DNA of 64,000 nucleotides from Morococcus cerebrosus (GCF_022749515.1 NZ_CP094242.1:2046001-2110000); one strand, 5' to 3'; counted from the first letter of the stretch, positions 1 through 9,026 are shown. Notes: generated by a model from the sequence alone, not told the origin. Program-made: numbers and translations.

Positions 1-28
1 CCGCGCGCGCGATGGGGAATGTCGTCAT
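1..28 (-). CDS. 5' end of a gene running off the window
   Basis: An ATG on the minus strand (bases 26-28) is preceded by a good ribosome binding site (AAAGGAAACCTTC before ATG) and opens a frame reading MTTFPIARA. Only nine codons are visible, so no family can be assigned. Confidence 0.4.
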
Positions 29-107
29 GAAGGTTTCCTTTGATTGGATGGTTTGAAAAATAAGGCTATTTTCTTATGTTTCCACACACAGGGCAACAGA
101 TAGGCAG

Positions 108-140
108 AAGGTCGTCTGAAAAGTTTTCAGACGACCTTTT
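108..140. terminator. Inverted DUS hairpin
   Basis: AAGGTCGTCTGAAAA faces its reverse complement with almost no loop and ends in TTTT. It lies between the partial gene at the window edge and the end of dnaK. Inverted DUS pairs are known to serve as rho-independent terminators in Neisseria. Confidence 0.75.
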
Positions 141-158
141 ACTATAAATAATTCAAAC

Positions 159-190
159 AAAAAGCGCGAACCTTGCGATTCGCGCTTTTT
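159..190. terminator. dnaK terminator
   Basis: The stem AAAAAGCGCGAA / TTCGCGCTTTTT has an 8-nt loop, 15 bp after the dnaK stop on the minus strand. It has A- and T-runs on both sides, so it can work in either direction. Confidence 0.85.
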
Positions 191-204
191 TCAGACGGTC
201 TCAA

Positions 205-2136
205 TTATTTCTTGTCGTCTTTTACTTCTTCAAAGTCGGCATCTACCACGTCGTCGTCTTTCTTGGCGGAAGACGGTTCGGCTTGTGCGCTTTCGCCTGC
301 TTGGGCTTCGGCTTGCGCTTGTGCGTAAACCATTTCGCCCAGTTTTTGGCTGGCTGCGCCCAGTGCTTCGGCTTTGGCGTCGATGGCGGCTTTGTCGTCG
401 CCTTTCACGGCTTCTTCGGCTTCTTTCAACGCGGCTTCGATTTTTTCTTTCTCGGCTGCGTCGAGTTTGTCGCCGTAGTCGGCCAAAGATTTTTTCACGG
501 AGTGAATCAGGGCTTCGGCTTGGTTGCGTGAAGCGACCAATTCAGTCAGTTTTTTATCTTCCTCAGCATTGGCTTCGGCATCTTTCACCATGCGTTCGAT
601 TTCTTCTTCGCTCAAGCCTGAAGAACCTTGGATGGTGATGTTGGCGGCTTTGCCTGTGCCTTTGTCTTTGGCGGAAACGTGCAGGATGCCGTTGGCGTCA
701 ATGTCGAAGATGACTTCGATTTGCGGCATGCCGCGCGGTGCGGGTGCGATGTCGCCCAAGTTGAACTGACCCAAAGATTTGTTGGCGGAAGCACGTTCGC
801 GTTCGCCTTGCAGCACATGGATGGTTACTGCGCTTTGGTTGTCTTCGGCGGTAGAGAACACTTGCGACGCTTTGGTCGGGATGGTGGTGTTCTTCTGAAT
901 CAGCTTGGTCATCACACCGCCCATGGTTTCGATACCCAAAGACAGGGGTGTTACGTCCAGCAGCAATACGTCGCTGCGGCCGCCGCTCAATACTTCGCCT
1001 TGAATCGCTGCGCCTACGGCAACGGCTTCGTCAGGGTTCACGTCTTTGCGCGGTTCTTTGCCGAAGAAGTCTCTTACGGCTTCTTGTACTTTCGGCATAC
1101 GGGACTGACCGCCGACCAAAATCACGTCGTCGATGTCGCTGGTGCTCAAGCCGGCATCTTTCAATGCGGTGCGGCAAGGCTCAATAGAGCGGGCAATCAG
1201 GTCTTCAACCAGGCTCTCGAATTTGGCGCGGGTAATTTTCATTGCCAAGTGTTTCGGGCCGGTTGCGTCCATGGTGATGTACGGCAGGTTGATTTCGGTT
1301 TGCTGGCCGCTGGACAATTCGATTTTGGCTTTTTCGGCAGCCTCTTTCAGGCGTTGCAATGCCATCACGTCTTGTTTCAAATCAATGCCTTGGTCTTTTT
1401 TGAACTCGGCGATGATGTAGTCGATGAGGCGTTGGTCGAAGTCTTCACCACCCAAGAAGGTGTCGCCGTTGGTTGCCAATACTTCGAATTGTTTGTCGCC
1501 GTCGAGGTTGGCGATTTCGATGATGGAAATATCGAAGGTACCGCCGCCCAAGTCATATACGGCTACTTTGCGGTCTTTGTTGTCGCCTTTGTCCATACCG
1601 AATGCCAAAGCGGCTGCGGTCGGCTCGTTGATGATGCGTTTTACATCCAAACCGGCGATGCGGCCTGCGTCTTTGGTGGCTTGACGTTGGCTGTCGTTGA
1701 AGTAGGCCGGAACGGTAATCACGGCTTCGGTTACTTTCTCGCCCAAGTAAGATTCGGCGGCTTCTTTCATTTTACGCAGGACTTCTGCGGAAACTTGCGG
1801 CGGAGACAGCTCTTTGCCTTGTGCTTTCACCCATGCGTCGCCGTTGCTGGCTTTGATGATTTCGAAAGGCATGGATTCGATGTCGCGTTGGACTTCTTTG
1901 TCTTCGAATTTATGACCGATCAAACGTTTGACGGCGTAGATGGTGTTTTTAGCGTTGGTTACGGCTTGGCGTTTGGCCGGTGCGCCGACGAGGACTTCGC
2001 CGCCGTCCAGATAAGCGACGACAGACGGCGTAGTGCGTGCGCCTTCTGCGTTTTCAATAACTTTGGTTTGACCGTTTTCAGAGATGGATACACAAGAGTT
2101 GGTTGTACCTAAGTCGATACCGATTACTTTTGCCAT
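205..2136 (-). CDS. dnaK: Chaperone DnaK (Hsp70)
   Basis: Cytosolic Hsp70 chaperone that binds exposed hydrophobic segments of client proteins in an ATP cycle driven by DnaJ and GrpE. The 643-residue product has the N-terminal ATPase signature IDLGTTNS (about residues 7-14), the [11 protein letters not shown] and [12 protein letters not shown]sp70 signatures, a beta-sandwich substrate domain from about residue 390, and a C-terminal lid ending in the acidic EEVKDDKK tail that typically contacts co-chaperones. Length matches bacterial DnaK. The start is preceded by AGGAG at a usable distance. grpE lies upstream on the same strand but 303 bp away with its own promoter; dnaJ is not next to it. 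A sigma-32-type promoter and a small leader palindrome lie upstream. Confidence 0.99.
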   Translation of the reverse strand: MAKVIGIDLGTTNSCVSISENGQTKVIENAEGARTTPSVVAYLDGGEVLVGAPAKRQAVTNAKNTIYAVKRLIGHKFEDKEVQRDIESMPFEIIKASNGDAWVKAQGKELSPPQVSAEVLRKMKEAAESYLGEKVTEAVITVPAYFNDSQRQATKDAGRIAGLDVKRIINEPTAAALAFGMDKGDNKDRKVAVYDLGGGTFDISIIEIANLDGDKQFEVLATNGDTFLGGEDFDQRLIDYIIAEFKKDQGIDLKQDVMALQRLKEAAEKAKIELSSGQQTEINLPYITMDATGPKHLAMKITRAKFESLVEDLIARSIEPCRTALKDAGLSTSDIDDVILVGGQSRMPKVQEAVRDFFGKEPRKDVNPDEAVAVGAAIQGEVLSGGRSDVLLLDVTPLSLGIETMGGVMTKLIQKNTTIPTKASQVFSTAEDNQSAVTIHVLQGERERASANKSLGQFNLGDIAPAPRGMPQIEVIFDIDANGILHVSAKDKGTGKAANITIQGSSGLSEEEIERMVKDAEANAEEDKKLTELVASRNQAEALIHSVKKSLADYGDKLDAAEKEKIEAALKEAEEAVKGDDKAAIDAKAEALGAASQKLGEMVYAQAQAEAQAGESAQAEPSSAKKDDDVVDADFEEVKDDKK

Positions 2137-2181
2137 ATTGATGTTGCTCCTAAAAAGATTTTTCTAAGTTAATAATCGTGT

Positions 2182-2196
2182 GGAACATTTTGTTCC
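2182..2196 (-). promoter_or_regulatory. Palindrome in the dnaK leader
   Basis: GGAACA-TTT-TGTTCC is a perfect 6-bp inverted repeat located between the predicted heat-shock promoter and the dnaK ribosome binding site. It would form a small hairpin in the leader or serve as a protein site. Its role is unknown. Confidence 0.4.
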
Positions 2197-2205
2197 GTTG
2201 ACCTG

Positions 2206-2234
2206 TAAATAAGGTTGCCCGATATTTTTTCAAG
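2206..2234 (-). promoter_or_regulatory. Sigma-32-type promoter of dnaK
   Basis: On the minus strand: CTTGAAA, 13-nt spacer, CCTTATTTA. This fits the RpoH pattern (CTTGAA / CCCCATNTA) and is almost identical in sequence and spacing to the element upstream of grpE. Confidence 0.75.
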
Positions 2235-2439
2235 GGTTTTGTTGAAATTTTTTTTATATAAAATTCAAGAAGTTAAACTATTTATCCACAGGACGGTATT
2301 TTGTTTTTCAGACGACCTTGTCTTTCTTTTCCGATTGGGCATCATCGGAATGATTTTCCAAAAGCGGGATTGGGGCTTGAGGGACGGGGAAGGGTCGTCT
2401 GAAAATTTTATGCTTGATAAACTTTATCAAGCGGTGCCT

Positions 2440-3003
2440 TCAGGATTCTTGTTTCGCCACGACAACCATTGCGGGACGTAATACGCGGTCGGACAGGGTG
2501 TAGCCTTTTTTCATGACGCTGACGATGGTGTTCGGCTCTTGCTCGCTGACGACCGCCTGCATTGCTTGATGTTGGTGCGGGTCGAGTTTGCCGCCGGGCT
2601 GCGGGTTGATTTCTTTGATGTGCGTGGCGTCAAACGCTTTTTGCAATTCGTTCAGCGTCATTTGCACACCCATTTTCAGCACGTCGAAATTACCGCTTTG
2701 GTCGAGCAGCGCCATTTCGAGATAGTCTTTGACCGGCAGCATTTCGGCGGCGAATTTTTGTCCGGCAAACTTGTGCGTATCGGCGATTTCCTGTTGATGG
2801 CGGCGGCGCAGGTTTTGCTCGTTCGCCAGGCCGCGCAGTTCGCTGTCTTTCAACTGCCCTTCCAACTCGGCGATACGTGCCTGCAATTCTTCGTAAGTCG
2901 GCGGTTCGGCAGCTTCGGGTTGTTCGGTATTGGGCTTTTGGGCGGCTTCTGCGTTTGCCGCCTCTTCGGTTTCGTGTTGATATTGTTCGTGATGTTCGCT
3001 CAT
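2440..3003 (-). CDS. grpE: Nucleotide exchange factor GrpE
   Basis: Exchange factor that releases ADP from DnaK. The 187-residue protein has an acidic, low-complexity N-terminus, a long coiled-coil dimer helix (about residues 45-100, including NEQNLRRRHQQEIADTHKF) and the C-terminal beta-domain ending DRVLRPAMVVVAKQES. The frame could begin three codons earlier, but AAAGG would then abut the ATG. The chosen ATG has AAAGGA about 7-9 nt upstream and gives the family-typical MSEHHEQ start. Its own sigma-32-type promoter lies upstream, so dnaK and grpE are probably co-regulated but separately transcribed. Confidence 0.97.
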   Translation of the reverse strand: MSEHHEQYQHETEEAANAEAAQKPNTEQPEAAEPPTYEELQARIAELEGQLKDSELRGLANEQNLRRRHQQEIADTHKFAGQKFAAEMLPVKDYLEMALLDQSGNFDVLKMGVQMTLNELQKAFDATHIKEINPQPGGKLDPHQHQAMQAVVSEQEPNTIVSVMKKGYTLSDRVLRPAMVVVAKQES

Positions 3004-3043
3004 TTCATGCATCCTTTGGAATGGTTTGAATCGAATGCTACTT

Positions 3044-3072
3044 TATATAAGGTCGTCTGAAAAAACTTCAAG
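3044..3072 (-). promoter_or_regulatory. Sigma-32-type promoter of grpE with embedded DUS
   Basis: CTTGAAG, 13-nt spacer, CCTTATATA on the minus strand, about 40 bp before the grpE start. Most of the spacer and the start of the -10 element are a DNA uptake sequence (TTCAGACGACCT), so the two signals overlap. Confidence 0.72.
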
Positions 3073-3174
3073 CACACGGAAACCATCATAAGCATATTCC
3101 GCAATGCGCTATCGCAAATCGTTGATAAAAGGTAAGATACACCGACACCATCCTATTTTCAGACGACCCCCGAC

Positions 3175-3993
3175 ATGAAAAAAGACCACCTGAACACAAC
3201 CGATTTCAACCTCTGGCATACCATCCGCGAAGAAACCGCAGCCGCAGCCGCAGCCGAGCCGATGCTGGCGAGCTTTTTGCACCAAACCGTATTGCGCCAC
3301 GATTCGCTCGATTCCGTCCTTGCCTACCACCTTTCCAGCAAACTCGGCAGCCCGATTATGGACGTGCGCGCCCTGTTTGAAATCTACCAGCAGGCATTGG
3401 GCAGCGACGCGCGCATCAGCAATTGCGTCGAAGCCGATTTGAAAGCCATTTACGAACGCGACCCCGCGTGCGACGAATATTCGCTGCCGCTCTTGTATTT
3501 CAAAGGTTTCCACGCCATTCAGGCGCACCGCATCAACCACTGGCTCTATCAAAACGGCCGAAAAACGCTGGCGTATTTCCTGCAAAATCGTATGTCGGAA
3601 GTCTTCGGCGTCGATATTCACCCCGCCGCCCGTTTCGGTCATGGGCTGATGCTCGACCACGCCACCGGTTTCGTTGCCGGCGAAACCGCCGTGTTGGGCA
3701 ACAATATTTCCATCCTGCACGGCGTAACGCTCGGCGGCTCGGGCAAGGAAGGCGGCGACCGCCATCCGAAAATCGGCGACGGCGTGATGATCGGCGCGAA
3801 CGCTTCGATATTGGGCAACATCCGCATCGGCGACAATTCCAAAATCGGCGCAGGCAGCGTGGTCGTTGCGGACGTACCGTCGTCAATCACCGTCGTCGGC
3901 GTGCCTGCCAAACCGGTGGGGCGTTCGGTCAAAACCCCATCGGCGGACATGGACCAGAGTTTGCAGGGTACGGCGATGGATTTTGTGATTTGA
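3175..3993 (+). CDS. cysE: Serine O-acetyltransferase
   Basis: Acetylates L-serine with acetyl-CoA to O-acetylserine, the first committed step of cysteine synthesis. The 272-residue length matches CysE (273 in E. coli). It has the N-terminal helical SATase domain (about 1-140) and a left-handed beta-helix of hexapeptide repeats (about 145-255), with HPAARFGHG, LDHATGFVAGE, ILHGVTLGGSG and GDRHPKIGDGV, which carry the catalytic His/Asp and CoA-binding residues. It ends in Ile, as needed for binding cysteine synthase in the family. There is no clear Shine-Dalgarno; a DUS lies immediately upstream of the ATG. It is transcribed alone, divergently from grpE. Confidence 0.97.
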   Translation: MKKDHLNTTDFNLWHTIREETAAAAAAEPMLASFLHQTVLRHDSLDSVLAYHLSSKLGSPIMDVRALFEIYQQALGSDARISNCVEADLKAIYERDPACDEYSLPLLYFKGFHAIQAHRINHWLYQNGRKTLAYFLQNRMSEVFGVDIHPAARFGHGLMLDHATGFVAGETAVLGNNISILHGVTLGGSGKEGGDRHPKIGDGVMIGANASILGNIRIGDNSKIGAGSVVVADVPSSITVVGVPAKPVGRSVKTPSADMDQSLQGTAMDFVI

Positions 3994-4019
3994 ACTGAAT
4001 CGCCTGATAAGGCCGCAGA

Positions 4020-4176
4020 TATAGTGGATTAACTTTAAACCAGTACGACGTTGCCTAGCCTTAGCTCAAAGAGAACGATTCTCTAAGGTGCTGAAGCACC
4101 AAGTGAATCGGTTCCGTACTATCTGTACTGTCTGCGGCTTCGTCGCCTTGTCCTGATTTAAATTTAATCCACTATA
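4020..4176. repeat. Correia element, long form (157 bp)
   Basis: Bounded by TATAGTGGATTAA and TTAATCCACTATA. Contains the conserved core (CAGGACAAGGCGACGAAGCC read on the minus strand) and the roughly 50-bp internal segment that short copies lack. Correia/NEMIS elements are non-autonomous miniature elements spread through Neisseria genomes and can carry promoters, IHF sites or RNase III sites. Confidence 0.93.
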
Positions 4177-4177
4177 T

Positions 4178-4227
4178 AAAAAGGTCGTCTGAAAACCTGA
4201 TGGATAAGGTTTTCAGACGACCTTTTT
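4178..4227. terminator. cysE terminator (inverted DUS)
   Basis: A perfect 20-bp stem (AAAAAGGTCGTCTGAAAACC and its complement) with a 10-nt loop and T-run, downstream of cysE and the Correia element. Confidence 0.85.
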
Positions 4228-4326
4228 ATATACGGCTGACACGCTTATTTTTTTGATACGACGCCCGCTGTTAACCGCCATTCCTCATAGGATTGAATCT
4301 AATTTTGAATTGAAGATTTCCGATGG

Positions 4327-4346
4327 ATTCCCGTCTGAGCGGGAAT
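4327..4346. repeat. dRS3 repeat
   Basis: ATTCCCGTCTGAGCGGGAAT fits the 20-bp dRS3 consensus ATTCCC-N8-GGGAAT. dRS3 copies are sites of intergenic mosaic elements and of filamentous phage integration in meningococcus. Confidence 0.85.
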
Positions 4347-4420
4347 AATGCACCAATAAATATGTTGTCTCTAAAAATCAGCTTGGCAGCCAGAGTCGGT
4401 ATTGGATGTATAAGTCAGCG

Positions 4421-5032
4421 TTATTGCCCCGATACTGCATTCCGTTCGTTGCTGCGCAGGCGTTCCAAATGGTTTTTGACTTCCTGTACTTTTGCTTCGG
4501 TAAACAGGTTGGCGATATTTTTCCAAATGCTGTGATAACCGTAGGGACCGTGCTGCATTTCGGCTTTTGCCTCTTCAATCTGCCAGCCTTGGTAAAGGAT
4601 GCGGTACATTCCGGCAATCAGCCCCGTCCTGTCCGCACCGTGGTAGCAATGGATGAGGACTGCGCCGTTTTGTTGCTGTTTTTCAATCAGGTACAGGATT
4701 TCGGCGATGTCTTTAGGTTTGACGTTCCACGACAGCAGCGGGCGGTTGATGATGTTGATGCCGTATTGCTTGAGATAGTCGTCGTCATTGCGGTCGAAAA
4801 AGCGCAGATTGACGACGCTTTTGATACCCTGCTGTGAAATGGTTTCGCCGTCCTCGGGGACGGGCTGTTCGCTGCGGTAGAGTTTGTCGTCGATACGGTA
4901 AAGGTTGGCATCTTGCTTGACGGATACTGCCCAAAGTCGGGTATTCATGGTTCGTGTTTCTTGAGTGGATGAGGCTTGGCAGGCGGCAAGCAGGAAGGCT
5001 GAGAAGATAATCGGTATGGTTCGTTTCATCAT
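4421..5032 (-). CDS. Lipoprotein with tyrosine/dual-specificity phosphatase domain
   Basis: Likely exported lipoprotein of about 204 residues. The frame extends 40 codons upstream, but MMKRTIPIIFSAFLLAAC is a clear lipoprotein signal peptide (lipobox LAAC, Cys about residue 18), so the start is placed at the Met-Met pair. The catalytic P-loop of cysteine phosphatases, HCYHGADRTG (about 128-137), is intact, with the nucleophilic Cys and the phosphate-binding Arg. The family (DSP/PTP-like, including phytase-like and Siw14-like enzymes) dephosphorylates proteins or inositol phosphates; the substrate here is unknown. It is convergent with cysE and upstream of nothing obvious in its pathway. Confidence 0.8.
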   Translation of the reverse strand: MMKRTIPIIFSAFLLAACQASSTQETRTMNTRLWAVSVKQDANLYRIDDKLYRSEQPVPEDGETISQQGIKSVVNLRFFDRNDDDYLKQYGINIINRPLLSWNVKPKDIAEILYLIEKQQQNGAVLIHCYHGADRTGLIAGMYRILYQGWQIEEAKAEMQHGPYGYHSIWKNIANLFTEAKVQEVKNHLERLRSNERNAVSGQ

Positions 5033-5115
5033 AGGGATGGATTCAAAAGGTAAAAAGGTCATCTGAAAAAGGAATCTGTTTTCAGACGACGTGTTTGATG
5101 TTTGAGAAAATCGCT

Positions 5116-6120
5116 TTATTCCCATACGTTCGCCCGCTCGACCTCTTTCCACGCGTCGAGAATCAGGCTGCCGTCGTTGTCTTTCAACAGCGTCGCGTCG
5201 GAAAGCATACGCCGCCAGGTGCGGGCGTTTTTCAGGCCGTGCATCAGCCCGAGGCTGTGGCGGACGATGTGGCGCAAGATTGTGTCGCGTCCGGCTTGGA
5301 TTTGGGCTTGACTGTATGTGTAGAGGCGCTGCACCAAATCGGCGTATTCAATCGGGCTGCGGGTATCGCCGTAAAACAGCCTGTCCCATTCGTGCATGAC
5401 CATCGGGTTGTGATACGCCTCGCGTCCGACCATTACGCCGTCAACGTGTTGCAGGTGTCCGGCGATTGCTTCGTTGGTGGTGATGCCGCCGTTGATGATG
5501 ATTTCCAGATCGGGAAACTCTTTTTTCAAGCGGTAAACGTAATCGTATTTCAACGGCGGAACGTCGCGGTTTTCTTTGGGGGAGAGTCCGTCCAGCCATG
5601 CGTTGCGGGCGTGGACGATGAAGGTTTTGCAAGCGGTTTTGTCGCGCAGCGTGCCGACGAAATCGGCGACGGTTTGGTATTCGGTCTGCCTGTCGACGCC
5701 GATGCGGTGTTTGACGGTAACGGGGATTTTGACCGCGTCCTGCATGGCGTTGAGGCAGTCGGCAACCAGCATGACTTCGTTCATCAGACACGCGCCGAAC
5801 GAGCCTTTCTGCACGCGCGGGCTGGGGCAGCCACAGTTGAGGTTGACCTCGTTGTAGCCGTATTCTTCGGCGGCTTTGGCCGCTTTCGCCAAATCGGACG
5901 GGGCGCTGCCGCCCAGTTGCAGGGCGACGGGCTGCTCGCCTTCGTTGAACATCAAAAAGCGGTCTTTATCGCCATAAACGATGGCACCGGAATTGACCAT
6001 TTCGCTGTAAAGCCATGTGTTGCGGGTAATCTGGCGGGCGAGGTAGCGGTAGTGGCGGTCTGTCCAGTCGAGCATGGGGGCGACGGAAAGGCGGCGGGAC
6101 GGGAGGTTGGTTTGAGACAT
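5116..6120 (-). CDS. dusA: tRNA-dihydrouridine(20/20a) synthase DusA
   Basis: FMN enzyme that reduces uridine 20/20a in the tRNA D-loop. The 334-residue product begins with the DusA-type SVAPMLDWTDRHYRYLARQ and shows the TIM-barrel motifs NLNCGCPSPRVQKGSFGACLM (catalytic Cys), VTVKHRIGVD, FIVHARNAWLDGLSPKENR and INGGI, then a C-terminal helical domain for tRNA. The presence of ARNAWLDGLSPKENR favours DusA over DusB/C. No clear Shine-Dalgarno is seen. Single gene, flanked by DUS signals. Confidence 0.96.
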   Translation of the reverse strand: MSQTNLPSRRLSVAPMLDWTDRHYRYLARQITRNTWLYSEMVNSGAIVYGDKDRFLMFNEGEQPVALQLGGSAPSDLAKAAKAAEEYGYNEVNLNCGCPSPRVQKGSFGACLMNEVMLVADCLNAMQDAVKIPVTVKHRIGVDRQTEYQTVADFVGTLRDKTACKTFIVHARNAWLDGLSPKENRDVPPLKYDYVYRLKKEFPDLEIIINGGITTNEAIAGHLQHVDGVMVGREAYHNPMVMHEWDRLFYGDTRSPIEYADLVQRLYTYSQAQIQAGRDTILRHIVRHSLGLMHGLKNARTWRRMLSDATLLKDNDGSLILDAWKEVERANVWE

Positions 6121-6140
6121 TATGTAGTGTGTAAACAGTG

Positions 6141-6176
6141 TTTCAGACGACCTTTGTTCTTGAAGGTCGTCTGAAA
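6141..6176. terminator. Inverted DUS hairpin between the glycosyltransferase and dusA
   Basis: TTTCAGACGACCTT, 8-nt loop, AAGGTCGTCTGAAA. It sits after the glycosyltransferase gene and before dusA on the minus strand. Confidence 0.75.
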
Positions 6177-6255
6177 AGGAAACGGATTAAACGGATACCA
6201 AGACGGCGGAAAACCGATGCTCCAGTTGGCTTTATAGCAAAGCTTAAGGTTGCTT

Positions 6256-7425
6256 TTACTTTTCTCCGACGATTTGTTCAAATGTGCGGATTAAGCTTGA
6301 AGCGATAACCTCCTCGCTAAACTCCGCCAAACAATCTCGACGCAGTTTTTCATGATCGAAGCGTTCGCGATTTTCATACATTTCAATCAATGCACCGGTA
6401 AGCGCGGGGATATTTTCGGTCGGCACCAAAATACCGTTCTCGGGTGTAACGATGGATTGCGGACCGCCGCACATGGTGGCGATGACGGGCAAGCCCTGAG
6501 ACAACGCTTCAATAAACACGACCCCGAAGGTTTCCGTGCGGCTGGCAAGGACGAAAGCGTCGCTTTGGCGCATCAAATCCAATACTTCGTCCGTAGTGAG
6601 CGCGCCGAGGAAGCTGACGGCATGCGTAATGCCCAACTCTTGTGCCAAACGGCGCAAATTGGCGGCTTCCACGCCGTCCCCGCCGATTTTCAATTTGAGG
6701 AAAGGATATTTTTCCAATGCTTTCGCAAAGGCCGGCAGCAGGAGGTCATGCCCTTTCAGATGGCGCAGATGCGAAACGGTACAGAAGGTGTAGTCTTGGT
6801 TTCCTTTATCGGGAAACGTGAAATCCCGTGCGAAATTGTCGCCCAGTACGTTGGGCAAGTATTCCCATTCCAAACCGTATTTTTCCTTCAGCAGGCGGCT
6901 GAAATCGCGGCTGACGGCAAAACGCGCGGCACTATGTTCGGCAGCGAGGCGCATGATCGGCCATTGGTGAGGCCGTATGAGGTTGCGGGTAATGGTGCTA
7001 CTGTGTTCGGTAATGACGTAGGGAATACCGTAAGTCTTATAAATTTCGTAAGCGAGGATACCCGCGTAGTTCATGGAGTGTGCATGAACAATATCGGGGC
7101 GGCCGTTTTCACGCACATACCGCGCAAATGCCTTCATCCCCGCGCGCACCCAGCGGATGCGGTCCAAATCAATAACAGGAAAACGGGGGAAAAAATACAT
7201 ACTGTCGTAAGCATAGGTATTCAACCCGCCCTGATTGTGTTTCCGGATGCCGTACGGACCGGTAAAAATAGATTTGGTATGGACGCGCAAATAGCGGAAC
7301 ATCGGCGCAATCACCCCGACTTTCAAACCTTTTCGCTGCAAGGCTTGTGCTTGAAGACGGAAAAAGATTCCGTCCACATCGGTTTCAGTTTTGGGATACC
7401 AAGAAGGAATAACGGCAACGTGCAT
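6256..7425 (-). CDS. Glycosyltransferase family 4 protein
   Basis: Retaining GT-B glycosyltransferase of 389 residues. The start is the ATG giving MHVAVIPSWYP; the frame is open far upstream but that part overlaps pmbA in another frame and has no homology-like character. The N-terminal Rossmann domain contains IVHAHSMNYAGI. The C-terminal domain has the nucleotide-sugar signature ASRTETFGVVFIEALSQGL with the E-x7-E spacing, then PVIATMCGGPQSIV. The acceptor is unknown; cell-surface polysaccharide or lipooligosaccharide synthesis is plausible, but no other sugar genes adjoin it. Inverted DUS pairs lie on both sides, so it is probably monocistronic. Confidence 0.85.
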   Translation of the reverse strand: MHVAVIPSWYPKTETDVDGIFFRLQAQALQRKGLKVGVIAPMFRYLRVHTKSIFTGPYGIRKHNQGGLNTYAYDSMYFFPRFPVIDLDRIRWVRAGMKAFARYVRENGRPDIVHAHSMNYAGILAYEIYKTYGIPYVITEHSSTITRNLIRPHQWPIMRLAAEHSAARFAVSRDFSRLLKEKYGLEWEYLPNVLGDNFARDFTFPDKGNQDYTFCTVSHLRHLKGHDLLLPAFAKALEKYPFLKLKIGGDGVEAANLRRLAQELGITHAVSFLGALTTDEVLDLMRQSDAFVLASRTETFGVVFIEALSQGLPVIATMCGGPQSIVTPENGILVPTENIPALTGALIEMYENRERFDHEKLRRDCLAEFSEEVIASSLIRTFEQIVGEK

Positions 7426-7452
7426 GAAAAAACTTTCGTAATAATCAATCTG

Positions 7453-7491
7453 AGGTCGTCTGAAAAAACATTCGCCGTTTTCAGACGACCT
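7453..7491. terminator. pmbA terminator (inverted DUS)
   Basis: AGGTCGTCTGAAAA pairs with TTTTCAGACGACCT, located just after the pmbA stop on the minus strand and before the glycosyltransferase. Confidence 0.8.
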
Positions 7492-7511
7492 TTTTAATAA
7501 CCGGGTAAAAC

Positions 7512-8843
7512 CTACTCCCCCGCCACGGTCATGCTCTCGATCAGCACCGAACCGATTTTGTTGGAAGAGCGGCGCAGCGCGTCGTTGGCAGTGCCGACGA
7601 TGCCGAGGTACATATCCTGCAAGCGGCCGGCGATGGTGATTTCTTGGACGGGGTGGCTGATGACGCCGTTTTCCACCCAAAAACCCGCCGCGCCGCGCGA
7701 GTAGTCGCCCGTGATGGTGTTCACACCCTGACCCATCAGTTCGGTAACCAACAATCCCGTGCCCATTTCTTTCAGCAGGTCGGACTGCGTTTCGTGCGTA
7801 TGGTTCAAATAAAGGTTGTGTGCGCCGCCGGCGTTGCCCGTGGTCTGCATACCGAGCTTTCTCGCGCTGTAACTGCTGAGGAAATAGCCTTCGACAATGC
7901 CGTCGCGGATGACGAAACGCGGCCGCGTGGCGACGCCTTCGGAGTCGAAATAGGTGCTGCCGAAGGCGCGGGGGATGTGCGGTTCTTCGCGCAGGCTGAG
8001 GAAATCGGGCAGGACTTTTCTGCCTATGCTGTCGATCAGGAAGCTGCTTTGGCGGTAGAGCGCGCCGCCGCTGAGTGCGCCGACGAGGTGTCCGATAAGG
8101 CCGCCTGCGACGGTGGTATCGAAGAGGACGGGATAGCCGCCTGTCGGGATGCTGCGGCTGTTCAGACGACGTAAGGTGCGCTCGGCGGCGGTTTTGCCGA
8201 TTTGCTCGGGGCTGTCCATATCTTGATGGCGGCAGGCGGCGTCGTACCAGTAGTCGCGCTGCATACCGTTTTCGTCGGCGGCAACGATGCTGCACGAAAT
8301 GCTGTGGCGCGTGCCTTGTTGGTGGGCGGTAAAACCGTGGGTGTTGCCGTAAACGTATTGGTAATGTCCGGTCTGAACGCCTGCGCCTTCGGAGTTTTCG
8401 ATGCGTTCATCCGCGCTCAGGGCGGCTTGTTCACATTGTTTTGCTAACTCGATAGCGGCTTCCGTGCTTAAATCCCATTCGTGATAACGGTCAAGGTTGC
8501 CGACGTGTTGCGCCATCAGCGAAGCATCTGCCAGACCTGCGCAATCGTCTTCGGCGGTATAGCGGGCGATGTCGATAGCGGCTTTGACGGTGTCTTGCAA
8601 GGCTTTTTCGGAGAAGTCGGCGGTGCTGGCGCGGCCTTTGCGTTTGCCGACGTACACGGTAATATCCAGCGATTTGTCTTGCTGGAACTCGATTTGTTCG
8701 ATTTCGCCCAGCCGTACGCTGACGCTTTGTCCAATGGATTCGCTAAAGTCGGCTTCGGCAGCCGCCGCGCCCATGTTTTTTGCCAAATCCAAGGCGTGTC
8801 CGCATAAGCCGGTCAGCTCGGAGGCGGTGTGGTTAAACAGCAT
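7512..8843 (-). CDS. pmbA: Metalloprotease subunit TldE/PmbA
   Basis: Non-catalytic partner of TldD in the heterodimeric TldD/E peptidase, which in E. coli matures microcin B17 and degrades CcdA and which cuts other modified peptides elsewhere. The 443-residue form begins MLFNHTASELTG; this ATG has AGGAAA about 8 nt upstream, while the in-frame ATG ten codons earlier has none. It has the PmbA/TldD fold without the zinc-binding HExxxH, as usual for TldE. The conserved C-terminal block (TGLLVTELMGQGVNTITGDY and SRGAAGFWVENGVISHPVQE) is intact. The partner tldD lies about 35 kb away in this window. A Correia element occupies the divergent promoter region shared with yjgA. Confidence 0.95.
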   Translation of the reverse strand: MLFNHTASELTGLCGHALDLAKNMGAAAAEADFSESIGQSVSVRLGEIEQIEFQQDKSLDITVYVGKRKGRASTADFSEKALQDTVKAAIDIARYTAEDDCAGLADASLMAQHVGNLDRYHEWDLSTEAAIELAKQCEQAALSADERIENSEGAGVQTGHYQYVYGNTHGFTAHQQGTRHSISCSIVAADENGMQRDYWYDAACRHQDMDSPEQIGKTAAERTLRRLNSRSIPTGGYPVLFDTTVAGGLIGHLVGALSGGALYRQSSFLIDSIGRKVLPDFLSLREEPHIPRAFGSTYFDSEGVATRPRFVIRDGIVEGYFLSSYSARKLGMQTTGNAGGAHNLYLNHTHETQSDLLKEMGTGLLVTELMGQGVNTITGDYSRGAAGFWVENGVISHPVQEITIAGRLQDMYLGIVGTANDALRRSSNKIGSVLIESMTVAGE

Positions 8844-8919
8844 AAAAGGTTTCCTGACAGAGGTTTGCGGCATTTTAACCGTTTTCAGACGACCTCGGCA
8901 AAAATACCGCCGCAGAAGA

Positions 8920-9026
8920 TATAGTGGATTAAATTTAAATCAGGACAAGGCGACGAAGCCGCAGACAGTACAAATAGTACGGCAAGGCGAGGCAACGCCG
9001 TACTGGTTTAAATTTAATCCACTATA
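8920..9026. repeat. Correia element, short form (107 bp)
   Basis: TATAGTGGATTAA to TTAATCCACTATA with the canonical core, lacking the 50-bp internal segment. It lies between the divergent pmbA and yjgA starts, so it may supply or modulate their promoters. Confidence 0.95.

Larger units (their letters stand above)
2137..2439. other. dnaK-grpE intergenic region
   Basis: This gap holds the dnaK heat-shock promoter and leader, an AT-rich stretch, and single DUS-like motifs (TTCAGACGACC near 2309 and GGTCGTCTGAAAA near 2394) that probably form the arms of a loose grpE terminator. No further gene is seen. Confidence 0.6.

Noticed and set aside
628..2112. 494-codon open frame on the plus strand over dnaK
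   Set aside because: It is the antisense of dnaK, and its composition (Phe/Val/Cys/Gly-rich) is the typical mirror of a GC-rich gene.
7426..8295. Apparent N-terminal extension of the glycosyltransferase
   Set aside because: The extra 290 codons overlap pmbA in another frame and are Arg/His/Pro-rich shadow sequence; the GT-B fold begins at MHVAVIPSWYP.
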